Below, in pieces: positions 1 through 6,546 of a stretch of 15,094 bases of DNA; positions within the stretch are counted from its first letter, which is position 1, and every line of letters begins with the position of its first letter. A model generated the notes under the pieces. It saw only the letters and a program-made list of their open reading frames with translations. It had not been told where the DNA came from and did no database searches. This DNA is from JBBQZL01 sp038207745. Its GTDB lineage: Bacteria; Actinomycetota; Thermoleophilia; Solirubrobacterales; 70-9. The position numbers were made by a program, and so were the translations under genes. The stretch spans positions 1 through 15,094 of the forward strand of contig JBBQZL010000042.1 in NCBI GenBank assembly GCA_038207745.1, in the 5' to 3' direction.

Positions 1-228
1 CCCGCCCTTCCTCGTCACAGCCAGCAGCATGCGGTCCAGCCTGTAGTAGCCGTCCGGAGTGCTCTGACCCGCTATGGCGCATCCAGCGGCGTCGCCGAGC
101 AGGAAGACCCAGACCTCGACATCGTCGCGATTCGAGACCGACTGGGCGAGGCGCAGCGCGTTGAACGAGCGCTCCGTACCGTAGGGCGGGTCGTTCAAGA
201 CGAAAAGCAATTTCCGGGTTACCGACAT
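1..228 (-). CDS. DsrE-family protein, N-terminal part (cut by window edge)
   Basis: The reading frame starts at an ATG (226-228) and stays open to the window edge, giving 76 residues and no stop. The protein begins MSVTRKLLFVLNDPPYGTER and continues with an FNALRLAQSV helix and a VEVWVFLLGDAAGCA strand-loop. This is the typical start of DsrE/DsrF-like proteins: a small alpha/beta fold with an early NDPPYGTER-type loop and a cysteine after the FLLGDA strand (here Cys50). Known relatives work in sulfur-transfer relays or are uncharacterised cytoplasmic proteins, so the substrate is unknown. A GGAAGG motif ends 5 nt before the ATG and supports this start. It lies 114 nt downstream of the methyltransferase gene on the same strand. 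The family call is good; the function is open. Confidence 0.75.
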   Translation of the reverse strand, partial: MSVTRKLLFVLNDPPYGTERSFNALRLAQSVSNRDDVEVWVFLLGDAAGCAIAGQSTPDGYYRLDRMLLAVTRKGG

Positions 229-229
229 C

Positions 230-248
230 AGCACCTTCCAACGGTGCT
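230..248 (-). promoter_or_regulatory. Small inverted repeat over the ribosome binding site of the DsrE gene
   Basis: A 6-bp perfect inverted repeat, AGCACC (230-235) and GGTGCT (243-248), has a 7-nt spacer. On the minus-strand transcript it would fold so that the GGAAGG ribosome binding site (234-239) is half in the loop and half in the stem, ending one base before the ATG. It could lower initiation or be chance. Confidence 0.25.
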
Positions 249-342
249 ACGGACAGTATCGGAATAGAGGACGAAGCCTGGCGGGAGTGCCGCACGGGCG
301 CTGCGCCACGCAAACGCCCGATCACGGTTTCGGCGAGCTCTG

Positions 343-1005
343 CTACGGCGCCGGTACGCTGTCCGGCGTCTTCGCCGACCGAGCCATGCCGAGGACGTGC
401 GGGTTGGTGACCACCCAGGACGGGCCGAGGCCGAAGCTCCGCATCCGCTCGATCCGAAAGCCGGCTGCCACGATCGCCCCGACTGTGTCGCGCGCGCAGT
501 GGCAGCCACCGCCCACGCGGGGCCAGACACCCCAACGATCGAGCCGTTCTTGAAGGCGAGCCTTGCGCGGGCGGTCCGAGCGGACGTGCTCCATGAACCG
601 CAACTCGGCGCCGGGCTTGAGGACCCGCCGCAGTTCCGCCAGCGCGCCCGCCGGGTCGGGCACCGTGCACAGCACCAGGCTCGCCACTGCGGCGTCGAAG
701 TCCGAATCCTCCAGCGGCAGCGGGTCCGCCGCAGCGTTGCGGACGCTCACCCGCACCGGCGCCGCGCGCGCAGCTTCTTCGGCCCTCCCGCGCAGGTACC
801 CCTCGGGCTCGAACGCGACGACCTCCTCGACCGTGGTGGGGTAGTGCTGGAAGTTCATCCCATTGCCGGCGCCGATCTCCACGACCCGGCCCGAGAGGCC
901 TGAAAGCAGCTCGTCCCGATGCTCACCCACCGCCCGCTCCATCAACCGGCTCAGCCGGTCGAAGAAGCGCGCGAAGATCGGATGCCGGACCTCGGTCGCG
1001 CTCAC
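343..1005 (-). CDS. Class I SAM-dependent methyltransferase (UbiE/Methyltransf_11 type)
   Basis: A 220-residue cytoplasmic protein with the class I Rossmann methyltransferase layout. Motif I is VVEIGAGNG (residues 41-49, SAM-binding glycine loop). An acidic residue ends the second strand in VVAFEPEG. A motif like DSDFDAAVASLVLCTVPDP follows (about 99-117), then ELRRVLKPGAELRFMEHV (about 124-141), the usual post-motif of the UbiE-like group. The family uses SAM to methylate small molecules such as quinones, lipids or thiols; the substrate cannot be read from sequence. The GTG start at 1005 is preceded by GGGGAG with 8 nt spacing. Its C-terminus (GMARSAKTPDSVPAP) looks disordered. It follows the Rieske gene by 93 nt and may be co-transcribed with it. 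Confidence 0.85.
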   Translation of the reverse strand: MSATEVRHPIFARFFDRLSRLMERAVGEHRDELLSGLSGRVVEIGAGNGMNFQHYPTTVEEVVAFEPEGYLRGRAEEAARAAPVRVSVRNAAADPLPLEDSDFDAAVASLVLCTVPDPAGALAELRRVLKPGAELRFMEHVRSDRPRKARLQERLDRWGVWPRVGGGCHCARDTVGAIVAAGFRIERMRSFGLGPSWVVTNPHVLGMARSAKTPDSVPAP

Positions 1006-1098
1006 CCCGGAGTCTCCCCATCGCCCGTCGCCGAACCTGCACCCCGGCGCGGTTGCACTGCGGCTGGGGCGGCGTTCACCACGGGCTCGGTTCGACGG

Positions 1099-1470
1099 TC
1101 AGCCGACCAGCCAGATTGCGTCGTCACGCACCTCCACCGGGAACGTCTTCAGCGATCGAGCGCCGGCCGTCGCCTTGACGGCACCCGCCAGCGGCTTGAA
1201 CGCGCCCTGGGGACCCTGCACCATCTCGCCGGTGCCGACGTCGTAGCGCGCGGCGTGCTTTGGGCACTCCAGGCATCCGTCGTCGGTCACCTGCCCCTTG
1301 CCGAGCGAGGCGAAGAGGTGGCGGCAGCGGTTGGACACTGCGAATGGCTTGCCTGCGCTGATGCCAACGGCCAGGGCGCCATGCGGTGTCTCGTCCACGA
1401 CCACAACCTGTGAGTCACCGAGGTCGTCGACGGCTACGAGGCGGGTGGCGGACTGCCCGAAAGTGGTCAC
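1099..1470 (-). CDS. Rieske-type [2Fe-2S] ferredoxin-like protein
   Basis: A 123-residue soluble protein with a complete Rieske cluster motif: C49-x-H51 in NRCRHLFASLGKG and C69-x2-H72 in CLECPKHAARYD. The two Cys and two His bind the 2Fe-2S cluster. The sequence after the second box (AARYDVGTGEMVQGP) matches the stand-alone ferredoxin type found with aromatic-ring or nitrite-reductase systems (NirD/BphF-like). There is no signal peptide or membrane helix, so a cytoplasmic electron carrier or small redox subunit is likely. No oxygenase or reductase partner is in the window. It starts with GTG at 1470 and no Shine-Dalgarno is visible; an extended -10-like element lies just upstream, so the mRNA may be leaderless. 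Confidence 0.88.
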   Translation of the reverse strand: MTTFGQSATRLVAVDDLGDSQVVVVDETPHGALAVGISAGKPFAVSNRCRHLFASLGKGQVTDDGCLECPKHAARYDVGTGEMVQGPQGAFKPLAGAVKATAGARSLKTFPVEVRDDAIWLVG

Positions 1471-1476
1471 CGGCGG

Positions 1477-1485
1477 ATCATCTCA
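1477..1485 (-). promoter_or_regulatory. Putative extended -10 element for the Rieske gene (leaderless start)
   Basis: On the minus strand TGAGATGAT (an extended TG-n plus a 4/6 match to TATAAT) ends 6 nt before the GTG start. A transcript from it would begin at or near the start codon, consistent with the lack of a ribosome binding site. No convincing -35 is seen. Confidence 0.3.
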
Positions 1486-1711
1486 CACAGTCGCGCGCGC
1501 TCTCTGCCAGGCCGAACTGAGACGGGTCTCGCCGTTGGATTGCTTTGCCTGAGCACGAGAAGGGAGCTGTTGCGATGGTGAAATCCAGATGTCCGGAGGA
1601 GTCGTTTGGCGACGAGCGGAGGGAGCCTCGCGCTACATTCGCTCTTGGACTCGCCGCGTCAAATACCGAAAGGTGTCCTAAATATGGCTCTCTATCCAGC
1701 TTTCCGATCCA

Positions 1712-1784
1712 TGGGCGGTACTGGGCTCGAACCAGTGACCCCCTGCTTGTAAGGCAGGTGCTCTCCCAACTGAGCTAACCGCCC
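1712..1784 (-). tRNA. tRNA-Val (anticodon UAC)
   Basis: On the minus strand a 73-nt cloverleaf starts GGGCGGTTAGCTCAGTTGGG and ends ACCGCCCA. The acceptor stem pairs GGGCGGT with ACCGCCC, with A as discriminator. The anticodon stem CCTGC/GCAGG encloses loop CTTACAA with anticodon TAC (positions 1749-1751), reading Val GUA codons and neighbours. The T arm contains GGTTCGAGCCC. The 3' CCA is not encoded. The gene is divergent from zwf. Short frames crossing this region on either strand are tRNA shadows. Confidence 0.97.
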
Positions 1785-1795
1785 GGGAGGCGAAG

Positions 1796-1801
1796 ATTAT
1801 T
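1796..1801 (-). promoter_or_regulatory. Putative -10 box of tRNA-Val
   Basis: On the minus strand AATAAT matches the -10 consensus at 5 of 6 bases and ends 11 nt before the tRNA 5' end, a plausible distance for a short 5' leader. No good -35 is seen at 16-18 bp spacing, so confidence is low. Confidence 0.35.
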
Positions 1802-1957
1802 GCGGTCGTGGTGATTTGGTGGCGCTTGGTCGGGCACACCGTTGACTGGCGCGAATCGGGCTTCGAAGGCCGGGGACGGACAACGGGCCGAAAGCTGGTG
1901 GCAGATTGTTCCCAACGGACCGGCCCCAATCTGGTCAACTACCGGTTAGCTGTGTCG

Positions 1958-3421
1958 ATGCCTGACCAACAATCCCGGGACGCGATCTCGTCCGTGCTGA
2001 CCCCTCCAGGCCCGCATGTGATCGTGATCTTCGGCGCCAGCGGCGATCTGTCGAAACGGAGACTGCTGCCCGGGCTCTTTCACCTCCACCAGGCCGACTT
2101 CCTCACCGATTGCCGGATCATCGGCGCGTCGCGATCCGCATTCGATGACGACTCCTTCCGGGATCTCGCCCGCGAAGCCTGCGAGACCTTCAGCCACGAG
2201 CCGATCGCCGATCGGACCTGGGATGAGTTCATGTGCAAGCTGTCCTACGTCGTGCTGGGCGAGGGTCCGACGGCGCTGGCCGAGGCCGTCTCCAAGGCAG
2301 AGGGCGAGATCCCCCGGCCGGCGCGGCGACTCCACTACCTCAGCGTTCCGCCGAGGGCTGCGCTCGCATTGATCCGGACACTCGCCGACGCCAACCTCGT
2401 CGACCGGTCGCGGATCATCATGGAGAAGCCCTTTGGCACCGACCTGGAAAGCGCGAAGCTTCTCAACGCGGCGGTGCACGAGGTCTTCGATGAGGATCAG
2501 ATCTTCAGGATCGATCACTTTCTCGGCAAGGAGGCCGCGCAGAACATCCTGGCTCTGCGCTTTGCAAACGGCCTTTTCGAGCCGATCTGGAACCGAAACC
2601 ACATTGATCACGTCCAGATCGATGTTCCGGAGCAGCTGACGGTCGGGGATCGTGCAGGATTCTACGAAGGCACGGGTGCCTACCGCGACATGGTGGTGAC
2701 CCACCTGCTCCAGATCCTTGGATTCGTCGCGATGGAACCACCGGTCGCGCTTGAACCGGGCGCGATCACCGAGGAGAAGAACAAGGTGTTCCGGACGCTG
2801 AAGCCGATCGACCCCGGGCAGGTGGTCAGAGGCCAGTACGAGGGATATCGATCGGAGCCCGGTGTCGCCCCGGATTCGACAACCGAGACCCTGATCGCGC
2901 TCAAGTGCGAGGTCGACAACTGGCGTTGGTCAGGGGTGCCGTTCTATCTGCGTACCGGCAAGGCGATGGCCGAGGGAGCGCGCATCATCTCGATCGCATT
3001 CCACGAGCCGCCAAAGAGCATGTTCCCGAAGGGATCCGGAATCGGCGAGTACGGACCCGACCACCTCACCTTCGATCTCGATGAGTCCTCCCGCATCTCA
3101 CTCTCCTTCTACGGAAAGCGGCCGGGGCCGGGAATGACCCTGGAGAAGGCGAGCCTCCAGTTCTCGCTCGACGGTGCGCACAACTCCGGAGAAACGCTCG
3201 AGGCATACGAACGGCTGATCCGCGACGCGATGAGCGGGGATCACACTCTCTTCACGACGGCCGACGGGATCGAGCACCTCTGGGATGCATCCAGTCCGCT
3301 GCTGGAAAACCCGCCAGAGGTGCTTCCCTACCCGGTCGGATCGTGGGGACCGGAGGAGATCCACGAGGTTATTTCCCCCCACTATTGGCGCCTGCCATTC
3401 GCCCGGCCGTGGCGCGAGTAG
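1958..3421 (+). CDS. zwf: Glucose-6-phosphate 1-dehydrogenase
   Basis: This 487-residue enzyme oxidises glucose-6-phosphate to 6-phosphogluconolactone with NAD(P)+, the first step of the oxidative pentose phosphate pathway and a main NADPH source. The N-terminal coenzyme loop is GASGDLSKRRL (residues 26-36). EKPFG is at 156-160, and the active-site signature RIDHFLGKE (184-192) carries the catalytic His and the substrate-binding Lys. The length fits the family (about 480-510). The open frame extends upstream to 1808, but those 50 residues (MVIWWRLVGH...) do not resemble the family and lie in the tRNA-Val/zwf gap, so I take the ATG at 1958; a GTG at 1952 is an alternative. No clear ribosome binding site is seen. 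It is followed after 22 nt by the membrane protein and then by the SDR gene, probably one operon. No gnd, opcA or tal is in the window. Confidence 0.95.
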   Translation: MPDQQSRDAISSVLTPPGPHVIVIFGASGDLSKRRLLPGLFHLHQADFLTDCRIIGASRSAFDDDSFRDLAREACETFSHEPIADRTWDEFMCKLSYVVLGEGPTALAEAVSKAEGEIPRPARRLHYLSVPPRAALALIRTLADANLVDRSRIIMEKPFGTDLESAKLLNAAVHEVFDEDQIFRIDHFLGKEAAQNILALRFANGLFEPIWNRNHIDHVQIDVPEQLTVGDRAGFYEGTGAYRDMVVTHLLQILGFVAMEPPVALEPGAITEEKNKVFRTLKPIDPGQVVRGQYEGYRSEPGVAPDSTTETLIALKCEVDNWRWSGVPFYLRTGKAMAEGARIISIAFHEPPKSMFPKGSGIGEYGPDHLTFDLDESSRISLSFYGKRPGPGMTLEKASLQFSLDGAHNSGETLEAYERLIRDAMSGDHTLFTTADGIEHLWDASSPLLENPPEVLPYPVGSWGPEEIHEVISPHYWRLPFARPWRE

Positions 3422-3443
3422 GCCGAATGGGAGAATGCATGAC

Positions 3444-3782
3444 ATGGACGGCCGTCTCGCCATCAAGGCAGTTGCAGTTCAAATCGCACTGGTCGCGGTA
3501 TTGGCGATCATCCTCGCCGTATCCCTCCCCCACAGCTTCTTCGAGAAGTGGGGATGGTTCAGCGGCCCGCTCGCCTGGATGCTCTGCGCAGCCGGGACGG
3601 CACGCATCCTGCGTCTGCCGCTGTGGTTGACTCTGCTCGGTGCAGCGCTTGCCGGGATCCCGAGCCTGATCGCGGTCGTGATCGGCGTCCACTGGCTCGG
3701 CGCGTTGATCGGCGCGATCATCTTCGGATTCTGGTGCGGCAGGCCCGTCGCAGACGGGAAGGCAAGTTGGACCTCGGCATAG
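3444..3782 (+). CDS. Small hypothetical membrane protein
   Basis: A 112-residue hydrophobic protein of no family I recognise. Likely membrane segments are at about 8-28 (AVQIALVAVLAIILAVSL), 38-55, 60-80 and 82-97 (the last ending GALIGAIIFGFWCGR). A short polar loop follows the first helix (HSFFEKWGWFSG), and the tail is short and polar. Two in-frame ATGs are possible, 3435 and 3444. A GGGAG at 3429-3433 is only 1 nt from the first but 10 nt from the second, so 3444 is preferred. It sits 22 nt after zwf, and its end overlaps the TTG start of the SDR gene by 16 nt, which suggests co-transcription and translational coupling. The function is unknown; the first helix is too long and lacks a clear cleavage site for a secreted protein. 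Confidence 0.75.
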   Translation: MDGRLAIKAVAVQIALVAVLAIILAVSLPHSFFEKWGWFSGPLAWMLCAAGTARILRLPLWLTLLGAALAGIPSLIAVVIGVHWLGALIGAIIFGFWCGRPVADGKASWTSA

Positions 3783-4519
3783 AGGGCAGGGTCGCGCTGG
3801 TGATGGGCGCCAGCAAGGGCATCGGCCGGGGGATTGCCGAGGCGCTCGCCGCCGAGGGCGCCCGGGTGGCGATCGCCAGCCGCACCCTGGAAGACCTCGA
3901 GGAGGTCGCCGCCGGGTCGCCCGGAGACCTGACTCCGTTTGCGGCGGACACCGGCAAACTCGAGCAGCTTCCCGGTTTGGTCAAGGAGGTGACGGAGAAG
4001 CTCGGCGGAATCGAGATCCTGGTCACCAACACCGGCGGGCCCCCGCCGGGCGGCGTGCTCGATCAGGGGATCGCCGAGTGGGAGGAGGCCTATCGAACCC
4101 TGGTGCTTGCGCCCAAGGTGCTGATCGACGCGGTGGTGCCGGGGATGCGCGAGCGCGGCTGGGGACGGATCGTCAACGTCGGCTCGCTCTCGACTCTCGA
4201 GCCGATCCCGGGCCTCAATCTCTCCAACTCACACCGGATGGCGAGTGTCGGATTCTTCAAGACCCTGGCCACGGAGATCGCGGGAGACGGGATCACGGTC
4301 AACACCGTCGCCACCGGCCGCTTTGCCACCGATCGCCTCGCCTCGAACTTCGGGTCGATGGAGGCCGCGGAGGAGAGCGGGCGCCGCGACGTGCCGGTCG
4401 GTCGGCTCGGGACCTCGGAAGAGTTCGGCGACCTGGTCGCCTTCATCGCCTCTGAGCGCGCCGCATACCTGACCGGCACCGTCATCCCCCTCGACGGCGG
4501 GCTGCGCCGGGGCGCCTGA
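3767..4519 (+). CDS. SDR-family protein with altered catalytic tetrad (FabG-like fold)
   Basis: A 250-residue Rossmann-fold protein of the classical short-chain dehydrogenase/reductase length. The coenzyme loop is VMGASKGIG (12-20), and an NTGGPPPG strand-loop (88-95) replaces the usual NNAG. The catalytic Ser is present (Ser140 in NVGSLST). Thirteen residues later, where the catalytic Tyr should be, there is Ser153, and the Lys four further on is Arg157 (SNSHRMAS). The tetrad Asn position appears to be Leu112. The C-terminal TGTVIPLDGG is typical of FabG-like proteins and argues that the fold is intact. Similar Tyr/Lys-less SDRs with an SN..R stretch exist in databases under the name 3-oxoacyl-ACP reductase, to my recollection. 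The TTG start at 3767 follows GGGAAGG (3756-3762) with 4 nt spacing and is needed to keep the first strand. The substrate and whether it is an active oxidoreductase are unknown. Confidence 0.85.
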   Translation: MDLGIEGRVALVMGASKGIGRGIAEALAAEGARVAIASRTLEDLEEVAAGSPGDLTPFAADTGKLEQLPGLVKEVTEKLGGIEILVTNTGGPPPGGVLDQGIAEWEEAYRTLVLAPKVLIDAVVPGMRERGWGRIVNVGSLSTLEPIPGLNLSNSHRMASVGFFKTLATEIAGDGITVNTVATGRFATDRLASNFGSMEAAEESGRRDVPVGRLGTSEEFGDLVAFIASERAAYLTGTVIPLDGGLRRGA

Positions 4520-4589
4520 ATACGGCGCGGTCGGGGCGGCCGCCTCGAGAGCATCGCGATCAGACTGGCGCATCCGCACCCAAATGAGC

Positions 4590-4638
4590 CAACCGTCCCA
4601 ACCAGGCGTCGCATAGCGATGCCCAGGTGGGACGGTTG
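4590..4638. repeat. Long near-perfect stem-loop in the convergent SDR/lgt gap
   Basis: CAACCGTCCCA (4590-4600) pairs perfectly with TGGGACGGTTG (4628-4638), 11 bp. Inside, GGCGTCGC (4605-4612) pairs with GCGATGCC (4616-4623) with one G-T mismatch around an ATA loop; 4-nt unpaired strips separate the two helices. A 10-bp palindrome CAGGCGCCTG follows at 4645-4654. Neither strand has a clear T-run after the stem. The position between two converging genes suggests a bidirectional transcription end or RNA-stabilising structure. The rest of the gap (4520-4589 and 4655-4701) shows nothing recognisable. Confidence 0.65.
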
Positions 4639-4701
4639 CAGCTTCAGGCGCCTGGGTGTCCCGACTTCCTGGGGTTGATCCGGGTCGGCGACTTCGGCGA
4701 A

Positions 4702-5490
4702 CTAGGCGGCGGATGTTGTCGGGCTCGCCGCAGAGTCGGCGCGGGCCAGGGTCCCGTGCTTCCGGCGCACGATCACGATCCAGACGACCCCGCCGAGAAT
4801 CATCAGGATGCTCTCGACCTGCGCCTGGGTGAGGCCGAGCAGCACCTCGTCGTTTCGCCTCACGAACTCGACCAGAAACCGCTCACATCCTGCATAGACG
4901 AGGTAGATCGCGAAGAGTATCCCGGTCCGGAAGCGGTCGCGGAGGTTCCAGAGGATGAAGGCGCCAAGTCCCATGATCAGGGTCTCGTAGACGGGAGACG
5001 GATGGACGGTCTCGACGGTCGGCACGGTGCCGTCCGGGTAGGCCATCGCCCAGGGGCCGTTCCAGGGCTTGCCGTAGTCGCCGTCGCCGGAGAGCTGGCA
5101 TCCCACCCGGCCGATCGCGTAGCCGAGCGCAAGCGCCGGCGCCGCCAGGTCAAGCAGAACGAGGCCGAGAAACCGCCGGTACCGGGCCCAGATGATGACC
5201 GCGATGGCGCCGCCGATGGCGCCGCCGTACCAGGTGAGTCCCGACCCCGAGAAGATGTTGCCGAGCAGGTCGTCCTTGACCGAGCCGTAGTTGTCGACGA
5301 GGAAGTAGAGCCGCGAGCCGATCAGCCCACCGACAAGCGCTACAAAGCCGATTTCGTAGGCCCAGTCGACCGGCTTGCCGATCTCCTTGAGTCTCCTGCC
5401 GACCAGGGCACCCGCGGCAAGGAAGGCAAACGCGAACATCAACCCGAAGGTCTGCAGCGTCAACGGGCCGATATGGATTTCCGGAAACAT
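4702..5490 (-). CDS. lgt: Prolipoprotein diacylglyceryl transferase
   Basis: This 262-residue polytopic inner-membrane enzyme moves diacylglycerol from phosphatidylglycerol to the lipobox cysteine of prelipoproteins, the first step of lipoprotein maturation. Family marks in order: early membrane segment LTLQTFGLMFAFAFLAAGAL, LVGGLIGSRLYF (52-63), GSGLTWYGGAIGG (82-94), GYAIGRVGCQLSGDGDYG (123-140) with Arg128 matching the essential Arg of E. coli Lgt, VHPSPVYET (162-170), and YAGCERFLVEFVRR (199-212) with the conserved Arg/Glu/Arg pattern. The Lgt signature His (HGG in E. coli) is Tyr88 here (WYGG), as in some other phyla. The C-terminus ends in an Ala/Ser tail. The ATG at 5490 lies 7 nt after the mature tRNA-Glu 3' end, and no Shine-Dalgarno fits. 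Confidence 0.95.
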   Translation of the reverse strand: MFPEIHIGPLTLQTFGLMFAFAFLAAGALVGRRLKEIGKPVDWAYEIGFVALVGGLIGSRLYFLVDNYGSVKDDLLGNIFSGSGLTWYGGAIGGAIAVIIWARYRRFLGLVLLDLAAPALALGYAIGRVGCQLSGDGDYGKPWNGPWAMAYPDGTVPTVETVHPSPVYETLIMGLGAFILWNLRDRFRTGILFAIYLVYAGCERFLVEFVRRNDEVLLGLTQAQVESILMILGGVVWIVIVRRKHGTLARADSAASPTTSAA

Positions 5491-5497
5491 TTCTGAG

Positions 5498-5569
5498 TAG
5501 CCCCGGCGGGAGTCGAACCCGCGCTAACAGGATGAAAACCTGTCGTGCTGACCGTTACACCACGGGGCC
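5498..5569 (-). tRNA. tRNA-Glu (anticodon UUC)
   Basis: On the minus strand a 72-nt cloverleaf begins GGCCCCGTGGTGTAACGG and ends CCGGGGCTA. The acceptor stem GGCCCCG pairs with CGGGGCT with a G-T first pair, and A is the discriminator. The anticodon stem ACAGG/CCTGT holds loop TTTTCAT with anticodon TTC (5534-5536). The T arm is GCGGGTTCGACTCCCGC. CCA is not encoded. It lies between argF (54 nt upstream) and lgt (7 nt downstream) on the same strand with no terminator between, so it may be part of a mixed transcript. A TAGACT -10-like hexamer (5581-5586) upstream could also serve it. Confidence 0.97.
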
Positions 5570-5623
5570 GCGAGAACGGCAGTCTACGGAGGATCGCCCG
5601 TCCGCTTCCCGTGGGATTCGGCG

Positions 5624-6511
5624 CTAGCCGAGAATCAGGCGCTCGAGCAGCGCCTTCTGCGCGTGGAGGCGGTTCTCTGCCTGGTCCCAGACCGCAGAAC
5701 GCTCGCCGTAAAGTGCCTCGGCGCTGATCTCCTCACCCGGATGCGCGGGAAGGCAGTGCATGACGATCGCCCGCTCCGAGGCAATCGAGAGCAGGTTCTC
5801 GTCGAGCCGGAACGGCGTCAGGACGGCGCGCTTCTGAGCTGCATCGCCGTCGGATATCCCCATGCTGAACCAGGCGTCGGTGTAGAGCGCATCCGCGCCA
5901 TCGGCGGCGGCTCTCGGGTCATCGGTGAGAAAGGCGCCGTGGGCGTCGGGCATCGAGTAACCGGCGGGTGAGGCAACGGTCACGTCGACGTCTGCGAGTT
6001 CTCCGAGGATTGCCAGCGATCGCGAGACGTTGTTGCCCTCCCCCAGATAGGTGAGCCGCAGCCCCCGGAGATCACCGAAGCGCTCCTTCAGGGTGAGCAG
6101 ATCCGCAAGCGCCTGGCAGGGATGGTGCAGGGGGGTGAGGCCATTGATCACCGGAACGCCGGCGGCACCGGCCAGCTCAACCACCGCCTCGTGTGAGGAG
6201 GAGCGGATCATGATCGCGTCCACATAGCCGGAGAGGACCCGGGCCGTATCGACGATCGACTCCCCGCGGGAGATCTGCAGCTCGTCACCCCTGAGGACCA
6301 CCGGGTGGGCGCCCAGCTCGGCAACTCCGACCTCAAAGGAGATCCGGGTTCGGGTCGACGGCATCTCAAAGACGAGGGCGACGCTCTTCCCCGCCAGCAG
6401 TCCGGAGCCAACGCCCTCGGCCCTGCCGCGCTTCAGCTCGCCCGCGCGGTCGACGAGAGTCCGAAGCTCGAGGGCGCCCAGCTCTTCACCTGTGAGGAAG
6501 TGTTCCGGCAA
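5624..6511 (-). CDS. argF: Ornithine carbamoyltransferase
   Basis: This 295-residue cytoplasmic enzyme joins carbamoyl phosphate and ornithine to give citrulline in arginine synthesis. All family motifs are present: STRTR (52-56, carbamoyl-phosphate binding), HPCQ (130-133), DAWFSMG (212-218, the SMG loop that binds ornithine) and HCLPA (252-256, catalytic Cys). The SMG loop and the short length favour ornithine rather than aspartate as substrate. I chose the TTG at 6511 (protein LPEHFLTGEE..., read as Met at the start), because the longer frame back to a GTG at 6550 would overlap the divergent gene and adds a non-family stretch rich in Arg. No ribosome binding site precedes the TTG; a -10-like box lies 7 nt upstream. 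No other arg genes are in the window. tRNA-Glu and lgt follow on the same strand. Confidence 0.94.
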   Translation of the reverse strand: MPEHFLTGEELGALELRTLVDRAGELKRGRAEGVGSGLLAGKSVALVFEMPSTRTRISFEVGVAELGAHPVVLRGDELQISRGESIVDTARVLSGYVDAIMIRSSSHEAVVELAGAAGVPVINGLTPLHHPCQALADLLTLKERFGDLRGLRLTYLGEGNNVSRSLAILGELADVDVTVASPAGYSMPDAHGAFLTDDPRAAADGADALYTDAWFSMGISDGDAAQKRAVLTPFRLDENLLSIASERAIVMHCLPAHPGEEISAEALYGERSAVWDQAENRLHAQKALLERLILG

Positions 6512-6518
6512 GTCGCGG

Positions 6519-6546
6519 ATACTACGCCGAGTGCAGATGCGCGCAA
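6519..6546 (-). promoter_or_regulatory. Putative argF promoter, possibly leaderless
   Basis: On the minus strand TTGCGC (6541-6546) and TAGTAT (6519-6524) are separated by 16 bp, and the proposed TTG start follows TAGTAT after 7 nt. The same -10 site read on the plus strand gives GATACT (6518-6523), which could serve the divergent gene starting at 6537. Confidence 0.4.

Noticed and set aside
1471..1711. Possible extra gene or terminator between tRNA-Val and the Rieske gene
   Set aside because: No coding frame with a family match and no strong hairpin with a T-run; only a modest AT-rich patch near 1655-1700.
1545..1778. Small plus-strand ORF with an AAGGGAG site before an internal ATG at 1575
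   Set aside because: Its second half runs antisense through tRNA-Val and the protein resembles no family; likely chance.
1808..1957. 50-residue N-terminal extension of G6PDH
   Set aside because: The sequence has no family resemblance, and the length without it matches the family.
4627..5496. 289-residue plus-strand open frame
   Set aside because: It lies opposite lgt and is rich in Arg, Asp, Glu and Pro with no motifs, a typical GC-rich shadow.
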